From positions 97,256,612-97,320,611 of the forward strand of contig CM043945.1 of assembly GCA_014529385.2 (NCBI GenBank): 64,000 bases of DNA, given 5' to 3'. Positions 21,201 to 31,002 of this stretch are shown here, piece by piece; the first letter of the stretch is position 1, and each line of letters starts with the position of its first letter. The position numbers and the translations under genes were made by a program. Below the pieces are notes generated by a model that saw nothing but the letters and a program-made list of their open reading frames with translations, was not told the DNA's origin and did not search any database. This stretch comes from Adiantum capillus-veneris (lineage: Eukaryota; Streptophyta; Polypodiopsida; Polypodiales; Pteridaceae).

Positions 21201-22834
21201 CCAAGGAAGGGGGGAGTGTTTGCTGATAGTCATCATTCACTTGCTTCCCTCTCAACCTTCCTCCCTGACCTCTTAATCTCCCAATCTTAGGGAATGTATA
21301 TATATAGCTTTATACTCACAAAAAACAAAAATAATAAAGAGCAAGAGCAATTAGCAAACAAGTATGCACAACAAAAGTCAAAACATTGACCAGACCTACA
21401 CATTCACATTTGGTACATTGAAATAGAGACCTATGTCATTAAACACCTTTGATCCTCATGACTCGAGTGATGGAGGGTAGGTAGGATTAGTACGATAGGA
21501 GTGTTTCTGTTTTAGAGTTTAGTGATTAGCAAAGTTCTTTCTTCCCACTGATGTACCTCCTAGAGGTATTCTTTGTGTTTCCTCGTGTGTACAAGAACGT
21601 GTTGCTGTGGTTTTGGACCTTCATGGAATCTTTCTCTCGTTCACACTTCAAATCAAGCGCGACCATCAACACAAACAGGTGTTTCTTGTCCATTAGCATT
21701 GCTCCTTATCTTTTTGCATCCATGTTTGTCTGCTTTAATGGTAGCATAATATTCAACATATTTGCTTAGTATCAAACATTAAATTCAATGTAATTTTTTG
21801 TCATAATCACTTGTCTAGGTTTAAAAATCAAGCAATCCGACTAAGCTAGTTTGACCAAGCTAGGTGTTAGAGATCTTCTCTTAATACTATAGGGAATGCC
21901 TTCCTAATTATCAATGGTTACTTAGGTTCTTCATCCGATTTAGGCAGCATTGTGTGAAATGTACTAGGGATTTCTAGTGGGCTTAGTCCCTATTGACCTT
22001 TAGCCTAAGTATTATAAAGGGAGTTTACTAGTGTGATGAGCCTGGGGAGGTGTAACAGTGGTATATGACCCCCCAAAGTTACAAAATTAAAATGCTGAAA
22101 ACGAACCAAAAAAAAAAAAAACAAAACTGCCACAATGTAAAATCTTAAGCTGGAAAAAAAACCTCAGCTTGATTTGGTACTCCACTCACATGTATTGCCT
22201 ATGGTACTAGAGCCCTAGAGGTTCCCAGTGTGGGCGCTTTTCCTTAAAAAGCAAAAAAACCCAAGGCATATAAAATAAGCACACACATCAAAACTGAAAC
22301 AATGTGAAAAGACTTTGGGGGGTCAAAGAAAAGATAATCATTCAGGCGATGATTTCATGAGAAATTCCTTTTATCGTAGCTTAACTACAAGGGCTTCTAG
22401 GTATAGCCTCTAGTCAACCCTCGGACATGAAATACTTGGCTCTTGCCATTAAACAACCTAATTGACCAGAGAAAATTAAGAAGCTTACCCATGGTATTAA
22501 TAGTCGATCTTTTGTGCCTTTCAACCGTTAAATTAGCGACCCCATACTTGTTTAATTTTTTACCTTTACAACTGTTTATGCATTTGATTATATTGCAATT
22601 TAATGTTTATTGCTGACAAATGGTTTAAAATTCTGTTACAATTCAAATTTGTCTGCCTAAAACTGCATATGCTTTTTAATTGTATATGAGAATGCAATTA
22701 CTCTGTCAATGTTGTTTGATTTTGCAGTGACTGAAGAAGGCTAAGGACATTCATCTCAAATGCTCTTCCACCTCAATGAACGAGCTTCAACTCAATAGCT
22801 TCCGAGGACGGAATCTACATCAGGAAGGGGGGAA
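21201..22834 (+). other. Non-coding 3' interior of the gag-protease element, with polypurine tract
   Basis: No ORF of note. The tract AGGAAGGGGGGAA at 22822-22834 directly precedes the 3' LTR and should prime plus-strand synthesis. A second, very similar tract followed by GTGTT lies at about 21203-21217. Confidence 0.75.
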
Positions 22835-23407
22835 TGTTAACCCTCACACACATTCCTATCACCTACAATGGACGTTGTATTATCTATTTGGTAGAGTCAG
22901 GTATCGGGCTTGTCAGTCCAATATGAAAAGGGTAAGAGTGATCGCCGATGAGAGGTGCACTCTATCAGGAACATTCAAGGGATTAGTTGACTAAGCATGG
23001 GCGCTCAAGTGTGAATGGGGCGAGCTCATATAAAAGTCAACTAAACCTAAAAATCACTCATTCTCTCATTTGTGCAATTGAAGAGTGCTCTTGCTCCATC
23101 TCCATCTTCTTCTTCTTCATCTCCTTGTGTGTGTGTGTATGCGTGAGAGAGAGAGAGAGTGAGAGAGTGTGCGATCGAGCATTGCGGCGGCACGACGGTG
23201 GCGAGGCGGCTGAGCACGGCGTAGCAGCGTCTCCCTCTTCTTCGCGGCAAGGAATCCTCCACGACAGCAAGCGTAGAGCGGTGAGTGACACGCCATCGTC
23301 TTCTTGAGCTTACTAGTTTAGGCTAGTTGCATGCTTGGAGCCATCTGTGGCTTGCACACAGTGTATTGGCAAGTTCCTTGCATTGACACGCGCAACATAC
23401 GCGCACA
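22835..23407 (+). repeat. 3' LTR of the gag-protease Ty3 element
   Basis: Same length and ends as the 5' LTR (573 bases). Differences are mainly transitions plus small changes in the microsatellite parts. Confidence 0.92.
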
Positions 23408-24640
23408 CTAGCACTATGTATGCTAGTTAGCATAGAAGGTATGCTAGTTAGCTTTGTGGGTATGATGTCTAGCATATTGCGTATGGTAGTTGTCAAACCT
23501 ATTTATGCTAGTTAGCATAGAAGGTATGCTAGTTAGCTTAGTGGGTATGGTGTCTAGCATATTGTGTATGGTAGTTGTCAAACCTAGTTATTCTAGTTAG
23601 CATACTATGAGATATAGCTAGCATACACTGTCATGGTGGTAAGCAAACGTGTATGCTAGTTAGCACAGATAGTTATCCTAGCTAACATATTGTGAATACT
23701 AGTTGGCATTTTTTGTATGCTAGTTAGCATACTGTGTATGCTAATAAAGATACCTTCTGTGCTAGTTAACAAACTATGCATGCTAACTAGCATAGAGAGT
23801 TTCCCAGTTAGACACAAAGTATGCTAATAAGTATGTTAAATAAGCTAATTAGTGCACAGTGTGCTAACTAGCAAACAAGGTATGCTAATAAGCATACCAT
23901 GTATGTTACTTAGCACACACAGTGTGCTAACTAACATATAGGATATGCTAATTAGCATATTTAATATGTTAATTAGCATACTTTTTATGCTAATTAGAAC
24001 ATTGTGTTTAGCCATGTGTGCTAACTAGCTAACAAGGTATGCTAACATTGTGTATGATGGCTAGCATGCAAGTATGATAACTATAAAAAAAGGTGTGATA
24101 ATTAGCATACTTAGTATGCTAGCTAGCGTACCTTGTATGCTAGCTAGCATTTGGTGCATGCTAACAAGCATTCAAAGTTTAGTTAGCATACCTTCTTTGC
24201 TAGCTATCATAATGTTTGCTAGTTATCATAATGTGTATTTTAGTTAGCATGCACAATATGCTAACCATCAAAAATGGTATGCTAATTAGCAGAGACGTTA
24301 TGTTTATTAGCATAACTTATCCTCTAGTTAGCATACCATCTATGCTAGCATACATTGTATGCTAATTAGCATACCATATATGCTAATTAACATAGCATGT
24401 ATGCTAATTAGCACACCATCAATAATAAGCATACCATTAACATACACACAATTTTGCCTATTAACATTTTATAGATGCTAATTAGCATACATTCTCTGCT
24501 AGTTAGCATACACGCTATATTCACACTTCCTTGTTAGCATATTTTGTATGCTAGTTAACATATTAATCATGGTGGCTAGCACACTTTGTATAATAGTTAG
24601 CATAGCTATCATAGACAATATGAATGTCTACAGGATATAG
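23408..24640. repeat. Array of TATGCTARTTAGCATA-type palindromes, intron copy
   Basis: About 1.2 kb is built from variants of TATGCTAATTAGCATA and TATGCTAGTTAGCATA at irregular spacing, with perfect palindromes at 23944-23959 and 24358-24373. The first part also has an 85-base higher-order period (starts 23419, 23504 and 23589). There are no ORFs. The array lies in the large intron of the RING/FCP1-like gene; a similar array follows the gene at 26770-27470. Confidence 0.9.
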
Positions 24641-24734
24641 ATGCCTACCATACATGGAACGCTACTTGTCACACTATGCATACAAGCAATCATAATGGTA
24701 TCGATGAGACTTAATGGGTGAATGGAATACACAG

Positions 24735-25316
24735 GTATCAATGATGCAGGATGCGAACCTGACAAGACACCTGTCAATCAAAGGAAAGAAGAGAAGCTCT
24801 GTAATGAGGAATTTGATGAGCTGGATAGATAGCATGAAAGGGTAGATGTAATGCCACATCATGCGACAATGCACAAGGCTACTGCAGATGGTAAAGAAAC
24901 AGATGATGATGATAAATATTTCATCATGATTACTCATCCCAAACCCAAGGCCCCTACAAATGATCAAACAAGCGTCTCAGAGGAAACAGTTAGGAGTGTG
25001 CAAGAGGAAGGTAGGAGTGCTCAAGAGGAAGGTTTCAGGACTGACAGTGAGCTGACTATGCAAGACACCGGTGATGACAGCCCCCTACAGGGTTTTGTAA
25101 ACAAAGTGAAATTAAAGAGAAAAGGTGGCATGGAATAGATTCTGGAAGAACCTGAGGACGAGAAATGTGTTGCCCCTCCGAGCACCGTGGATGACATAAA
25201 TGAACACAGCAGAGGTGAAAAGAAGCCATTTGCTCACGTGCTTGCAAGAAGTTATGTTGAATCTGTTCCCTATTGTGTCCAAGTTAAGTATTAGCAAGCT
25301 CCACACCCTGTGGCAT
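24735..25316 (+). pseudogene. Second main exon of the interrupted gene (acidic linker)
   Basis: It starts after an acceptor (...GGAATACACAG) and ends before GTATCT at 25317. The frame fits the RING-like exon upstream (phase 1) and the phosphatase-like exon downstream (phase 1). It encodes about 194 residues of charged, Asp/Glu/Lys-rich sequence with an Asp run near 24905 and a repeated Glu-Glu-Gly phrase near 25000-25030; no domain is recognised. Three TAG codons fall in frame (24830, 25136, 25292). In each case the sequence on both sides still looks coding, so the stops appear to be later mutations of CAG. Confidence 0.5.
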
Positions 25317-25436
25317 GTATCTCTCTAGATATTTATAATGGAAAAACTCTTTTCAATATTATTTTGTTGTGCAACAATTCAATAGTTTTTTCTTGTCCTC
25401 TATGATGTCTTTACTCGATACATTTATGTGTCACAG
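25317..25436 (+). other. Predicted 120-base intron
   Basis: It begins GTATCT, is T-rich throughout and ends TTTATGTGTCACAG. Removing it joins two phase-1 exons and restores a Trp codon at the junction. There are no coding features inside. Confidence 0.5.
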
Positions 25437-26582
25437 GGCAAGAGAAATTGCATCTAGTTGCCTTGCATGATTTGAATTATGCCATTGCATGCAAAACCAT
25501 ACGAAAGCGCCGTATTGCCAAGGCTAGACCACTACAAAAAGAAAAAGACGAGATGGAGAAGCACCTAGCTAGCTATCTTAAACGCTTAATGAACATAAAT
25601 AAGTACTTCAGTTATGTTCATCCCTCGGGGAAGTTATTTTTGTTGAGTGGTATGCACTGCCAAACCCAATATGTGTGCCAAAGTCATTTCCAGATGAGGG
25701 GCGCACCTTGGTTCTTGATTTAAATGGCATGCTTGTTCAAGTTGTAGAGCCAATGCACGGTGACATTCCCCCTAAACATGTAGGGGAAATGATAAAGTAC
25801 AATGTACAAGATAGGAGGTTGGTATTTTGTCGCAAAGACAGCCACAAATTTTTGGATTGGTGCCTCCATTTTTTCATGTGTATATATGGAGCACCAGCAT
25901 AGCACCTAAAGTGAATGCAATATTAGAAACAGTACTCAAAGAGCAACGGGATAAGCTGAGAGGTGTTTTTACACAAGGTCATTGTAGTGGCCAGCCTTGG
26001 AAAATAAATAATAAGCCTGTATTCTTGAAGTATTTGAGATTGTTTTGGAAGAACTGCAACTTTGGGCCCCAAAATAGTCTAATTATTGACGATAGTATGT
26101 ACAAAGTGTGCCAGAACCCTGAAGGAAGTTGGCTTGTTACTCATAAGATAGAGGACTAGACCAAAGAACAGTGGAAAAACTTCCTGATAGATACTTTGAG
26201 CAGTTGGCTGTTCCTATGGTTGCAATCAGAGGATCGTATAGCGTATACAGCTAAAAATGCGTTTGATACTGCCCCAGATTTTTTTTCACATCAAGTGATC
26301 AAGAAGCTGGAATCAGAAATGCACCAGCGCAACGTGGCCCAGCGTAATGAAGCCATGCGTAGGAGACAAAGGGAGGCTGATGAAGAAGCTGAAAGACATA
26401 AGAGAGAGAGGCTACAAAGGGAAAATTTAGAGAAGCAGTAGCAAGAAGAAGAAGAAAGAGAGTTGCAAGAACCAAAAGCTCAGCAAGAAGAAGAAAGAGA
26501 GCAAGACCCAAAAGCTCAGCAAACAGACACTTGGCAAAAGCAAGTGTACAAGCGTGCTAAACCACGGTCTTATCCAGAGTAG
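25437..26582 (+). pseudogene. FCP1/NIF-type HAD phosphatase-like domain and charged tail
   Basis: The exon reads an N-terminal Lys/Glu-rich stretch, then the Leu-Val-Leu-Asp-Leu-x-Gly motif (near 25705-25725), a Tyr-Ile-Trp-Ser block (near 25885), a Lys-Leu-Arg-Gly...His-Cys block, and Leu-Ile-Ile-Asp-Asp-Ser (near 26080). These match the order in FCP1-like phosphatases such as RNA polymerase II CTD phosphatases and TIM50. Active enzymes have Asp-x-Asp-Gly in the first motif; here the second Asp is Asn, so catalysis is doubtful. A Glu/Arg/Gln coiled-coil-like tail follows. There are two frameshifts (about 25590-25620, and a T run near 25868) and in-frame TAGs at 26157 and 26439; the reading ends at TAG 26580 or TGA 26610. 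Confidence 0.6.
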
Positions 26583-26769
26583 GAGGCTCTCTACAGTTTT
26601 GTAACATTATGAGGGAAATTTGTAAATTTCCTTTCCAATGTTTGTAACTATTCCGACATTCACTTCAGATAGTAATGATCAGATCCTGTACTATTCTTGT
26701 TTTGAAGACAATACTATGTGTACTATTGGCGTCTTGTAAACATTGAATTTGTATACATTCTCGTTGGAA
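26583..26769 (+). other. Presumed 3' untranslated region of the FCP1-like gene
   Basis: AT-rich sequence after the last in-frame stop and before the palindrome array. No clear polyadenylation signal could be picked with confidence. Confidence 0.35.
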
Positions 26770-27470
26770 ATCAACATAGATATGCTAATTAGCATAATGT
26801 TTATGCTAGTTAGCAGACTGTTTATGCTAACACAGCCAAAACAATATGCTAATTAGTATACCATGTATGCTAATTAGCATACTCACAGTAGCTAATTAGA
26901 ATACATTCTAATTAGCATATTCAGCATTTTTGTTTGTGCTAACTTCCACTCACAGCATACCATAGTATACTAATTAGCATATACAGTATACAGGAAGCTG
27001 CCATGTTTTCTCCTTGAAACCAGCAATGGTATGCTAATCAGCATACTGTCTATGCCAATTGGCATAAACAATATGCTAATTAGCATTCCTTCAATTAGCA
27101 TACTCTGGATTTTTCTTTTGCTAACTTCAACTCACAGCATAGTATGCTAATTAGCATACACAATATATAGAAATTTGTCATCCCTTCTTGAAACCAGCAT
27201 ACAGTATGCTAATTAGCATACATGATATGCTTATTGGCATACACAATATATAGAGAGTTGTTATCTCTTCTCCTTGAAACCAACGAATCGATGCTAATTA
27301 GCATACTGTTTATGCTAGTTAACTATTCTAATTAGCATACCCACAGAATGCGAATTGGCATAAACAGTATGTTAATTAGCATACACAGAACATACCCATA
27401 GAATGCGAATTGGCATAAATAGTATGCTAATTAGCATACACCAGAGAACCTATGCTAATTAGCATACCCA
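26770..27470. repeat. Array of TATGCTAATTAGCATA palindromes, downstream copy
   Basis: Perfect 16-base palindromes occur at 26781-26796, 26866-26881, 27143-27158, 27205-27220, 27423-27438 and 27451-27466, with many one-base variants. A longer unit of about 170 bases recurs, marked by CTAACTTC(C/A)ACTCACAGCATA and TCCTTGAAACCA. There is no coding sequence. Confidence 0.9.
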
Positions 27471-27649
27471 CAGAACACAATTAGAACACAATGAGACAGG
27501 TTGTACAAATGATCTCTCTTAAACTGAGACCCCTCTGTGATAGACACCAAACCCATGTATACACAAAGCACACAAGAGACAGAAGATACCCAAGTTTTTG
27601 ATAAAACTGCATTATCTCCGAGCAAGAAGTATATTGAAGATGCAATGAT

Positions 27650-28316
27650 TACAACTGAAAAGCTGAAGGTCATGCTCTTATAGATTGCTTCATAGCTTTC
27701 TGGGCTGATTGTGTACACATGTCGTCTCCTTGGGATGTGCTCCATGGGTATTTTGATACATCGTACCAGATGTGAAAGTACCTGGACGATGGGCTGCTTG
27801 TGGTCTAGCTTGAAGGTGTATGCATCCAATTGCTCGTAATACAAACCTTGCACAACATATGAGCCTCTATCAATTGCATTGCTCCACTCATCGAGGTACC
27901 CCTTCTCCACCTTCTCCTTTGCTGCAACACACTTGACCAGGTAGAAATCCACATCCTCGACGTTGGTCGAAGCATCTGGATTTACAACAAATGCGCCGCC
28001 AGCACATAGCGCTACTCAACACATCATGATGACCTTCGTATGTGAAGTCATCGTAGGCGGCTGCTTCATCTTCTAAATCTGACACAGCCTCATCAACTAA
28101 TGTCAGTAGAGTATGATAATCCCAAGGCTGCACGTGAGCTTTATTGACGCAGCGATTCCATCTTCCGTGCATGCATGCATCACAAAAGCATGCCAAGGCT
28201 CTTGTTGCAAGGGCAGTTGGATCCCCAGGGTTGTGGCCACAAAAAGCATGCAGAGAGTGAGTTTTTGCCACAGTGGCACAATTCCACTCGGTAATCGTCC
28301 TTGTATTACAAATCAA
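27650..28316 (-). pseudogene. Unrecognised Cys-rich protein gene, minus strand, frameshifted
   Basis: Reading down from 28316, about 95 codons encode a protein with a Cys-Phe-Cys-x2-Cys-x2-Gly-x4-Cys-x-Asn motif, followed by an acidic stretch. Near 28015 the frame breaks, and a second frame continues to about 27650 with a Phe-Tyr-Leu-Val-Lys-Cys block and a Val-x-Gly-x-Tyr-Tyr-Glu block. The two parts read as one protein of about 220 residues if one indel is allowed. The Cys motif suggests zinc binding. I do not recognise the family. It is convergent with the FCP1-like gene and just beyond the second palindrome array; whether the two belong together is unknown. Confidence 0.5.
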
Positions 28317-28323
28317 GGTGGAA

Positions 28324-29611
28324 TCAAACTTTAGATATTACAGGAAGCTCATGATATACCTATAGCAGAACATCCAGGATACATTAAGACTTACTCTACT
28401 GTAAGAAAGAGTGTCTTTTGGCCATGACTAAAGCATGATGTATTGAACTATGTTACAAGATGTTCAACATTCCAGCGTGTTAAAGCTGAACGAATTCGAT
28501 ACCTCGGTAAGCTTCAACCTATTGATGCTTCACAAATGAAATGGGAATACATATCCATGGATTTCATTATAGGAATTCCTACATCTCTAGATATGACTCT
28601 ATTTTTGTGGTTGTTGATATTCTTACAAAAATGACCCATTTATTTTTAGTCAAGACAACTTTTACGACTAAGGATATAGCTCAAGTTTTCATGAGAGGTG
28701 TTTTCATGTATCATGGTTTACCTTGACGGATAATTTCTGATCGTAATGCGAAGTTCACCTCAAATTTTTGGAAATCCTTATTCTCAACTACAAGAACCCA
28801 GTTAGCCTTTAGTACTGCTTATCATCCTCAAACTGATGGGCAGACAGAAAGGAAAAATCAAATCATTGAAGACATATTGAGAGTTGATTGTATGCATGAA
28901 CATAGTAAATGGACTCGATATTTGTATTTGGTTGAATTTGCATATAATTCCTCATTTCAACGCTCAATTGGAATGTCTCATTTTCAAGCATTATATGGAC
29001 AAGAGTGTCTTACTCCACTCAAATGGAAAAACCCTCTTATACGAGTTCAAGCATCCAAAGAGATGTTGGATGAAATGCAACTACAAACCGATCTTATATG
29101 ACAGGATATTAAGATTGCTCAAGATAGACAGAAGAGTTATGCTGACCCAAGACGATCTACCGGACTTTTTGAAGAGGGCGATATGGTATTTTTGAGAGTG
29201 AAACCCAAACGTAGTTCTTTATCAATGGGTGAGTGTAAGAAGCTAAGTGCTAGATATTGTGGACCTTTTGTAATCACAGAGTGTATTAACGATCAAGCTT
29301 ACAGAGTCTTGTTACCACCACACATAAACGTACATGATATTTTTCACGTTAGCAATGTACCTGATCCACAATGTATTCTTGATAATTCTCTATTATCTAC
29401 ATCTACTGACAAAACTTTTGAAGTATATCCCGAGGTAATACTTTAGAGCAAAACCAAGCCTCTACGTAATCAAACTATCATCGAATACCTTGTTAAATGG
29501 TCACGTATCCTCAAGAAGATGCAACTTGGGAACGTGATAATGCAATGAGAATAAATTATCCGGATTTCATGTCGAGGTGACGACACCTCGAATTTTTCAA
29601 GTATGGGAGGA
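28324..29611 (+). pseudogene. Ty3 chromovirus integrase and chromodomain fragment
   Basis: The fragment starts in the His-His-Cys-Cys domain (His-Pro-Gly, then Cys-x-x-Phe where the last Cys should be). It then shows the catalytic Asp in Ser-Met-Asp-Phe, the second Asp in Ser-Asp-Arg and the Glu in Thr-Asp-Gly-Gln-Thr-Glu. A His-Asp-x-Phe-His-Val-Ser block (near 29332-29355) and a chromodomain-like end with Tyr-Leu-Val-Lys-Trp (near 29480-29500) follow, typical of chromoviruses. Several stops and shifts break it (28637, 28724, 29099, 29444). It directly precedes its LTR at 29612, so it is the 3' end of an element whose 5' part is missing here. Confidence 0.8.
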
Positions 29612-30560
29612 TGTAAGATCCCCAATTTTTGAGTCTCTTCTAAAAATAAAAAAAATAGCTTTTATATTTTATTTTTGCCAAATTCTAACTTAAGATGCTT
29701 GATTGCAAAAAGCAAGGTCAGATCCTTAATCTACGAGTTCCAAGGAAGCTATGGCTCAATTTTGTAAAAATCTGCTTTATGAGTGCTTTTCACTCTATGT
29801 ATAGCTTTTCATGATTTTTAGTGCCTTTTAGTGAAGTGAAAAGCAAGTCCGCTTTCTTATTCCAGTGGACGACGAGAACCCGTGATTCAATTTTAGAAAA
29901 TTTTCTTTTTTTTCTTTTGACGTTATTTTTGGCTTTTCTTGCTTTTCAATGTTTTTGAAAAGAAATGTATTTTTATGATGACCTAAACCTAAAAATATTA
30001 ATTTTAGTCTCTGTCGGATGTAAAAATGATCACCCAGAGCAAAAACGGGACTATACGAGATTTTTACGGGGAATATTTTTATAAAAACCGGTACCGTAAA
30101 TACGTCGGGGCAGTATGAAAAGGTCATAATTATGTCGGGACATTATGGTGTGGCACAGTCTAGCTACGGTTTCCATTAGTTGGCTAGATACTGCTCGGAT
30201 GGTCAATTTTGCTGTAAAAATTAAATGGTAAGTGGGAGAATTGACCACCAAAACCAAAGGCTTGTTCTTAGGAAAGACTGGAGCTTTTTCCCAAAAGCTA
30301 GGGGCTATTCCAGGCTCACAAGTAGCGCCATCTTTCTGCTTGGGAGTTACTCCAACCTGCTGCACTTGCCTATAACTTGCTGGTTAGTGCTCAGTTTTCA
30401 CGGCCGTCTATTGCGTCTACTACAACAAGGCTATACGTATCTATTATACGGAGTGGTGCAAACTCTTCATCACCATCTCCATAAGCTCTTCTCTCAAGAA
30501 GAAGAACAAGGACACTCTCTCTCTCTACTTGCTTATTATCTTCTCTCTCGTTTCACGGTG
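29612..30560 (+). mobile_element. Chromovirus 3' LTR, copy 2
   Basis: It is preceded by a purine-rich ATGGGAGGA tract and starts TGTAAGATCCCCAATTTTTG, like the LTR at 7566. It lacks about 130 bases present in that copy but has a TC-rich extension near 30510-30555. It probably ends TTTCA at 30555 or shortly after, and the next element starts at 30567. Confidence 0.75.
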
Positions 30561-30566
30561 TATGTG

Positions 30567-30958
30567 TGTTACGGCATTAGCCGCACATGCGGTCCTGCGG
30601 AGGTCTGGACACTGCGGATCAGGAGTATGCGGTATGCGGCGGCCGTAGCGGCAGTTCTTCACAAGATATCATGGGACAGGAGTGTGTGCACCGTTCTCGA
30701 TCTGTGCTGGAGCAGCGGTTGTATATGGAGGGGCATACCTGTCTTTTGATGTAACTTAACCAATCTCTATGATATTCATGGCATCTACTATTGTAACTCT
30801 GTGTCTGGATTACACATGAATAAAGCAAGAGGTGTTCTGGGCCTATGTACTGTGTACTTCCTTCTCTTGTCATTCTATATGTCGATGTTCATATAATGTA
30901 GTTGCGGGTAATCATTCCCGTAATGCCTATTGCTCATGTGCGGGCAATAGCCATTACA
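30567..30958 (+). repeat. 5' LTR of the full-length Ty3 element
   Basis: Matches 38674-39065 at the same length. It contains the palindrome-like GCGGGTAATCATTCCCGTAATG near the right end. Confidence 0.92.
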
Positions 30959-30960
30959 TC

Positions 30961-30976
30961 TGGCGACCACGATGCG
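30961..30976 (+). other. Primer-binding site
   Basis: TGGCGACCACGATGCG lies two bases after the 5' LTR. It starts with the required TGG; the matching tRNA cannot be named by eye. Confidence 0.6.
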
Positions 30977-31002
30977 TGATGGACGGCCTGCGATGAATAT
31001 GC

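Larger units (their letters stand above)
13784..23407 (+). mobile_element. Complete Ty3/gypsy gag-protease element lacking RT, RNase H and integrase
   Basis: Two 573-base LTRs begin TGTTAACCCTCA and end GCGCACA. The 5-bp target-site duplication ctagc is exact (13779-13783 and 23408-23412). A primer-binding site follows the 5' LTR, and a textbook polypurine tract (AGGAAGGGGGGAA) precedes the 3' LTR. The interior encodes gag with zinc knuckles and two protease-like copies, but nothing resembling RT, RNase H or integrase, and its last 1.6 kb is non-coding. It is therefore structurally complete yet non-autonomous. It lies in the large intron of the RING/FCP1-like gene, at the left edge of a palindrome array. 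Confidence 0.92.

Noticed and set aside
24735-26582. TAG codon reassignment
   Set aside because: Neighbouring elements contain TAA and TGA stops of the same C-to-T kind and use TAG as a terminator; nuclear plant genes use the standard code, so decay is preferred.
23408-27470. Palindrome arrays as a CRISPR array
   Set aside because: Spacing is irregular, spacers are not unique sequences of constant length, the repeats themselves diverge, and the surrounding genes are plant-like.
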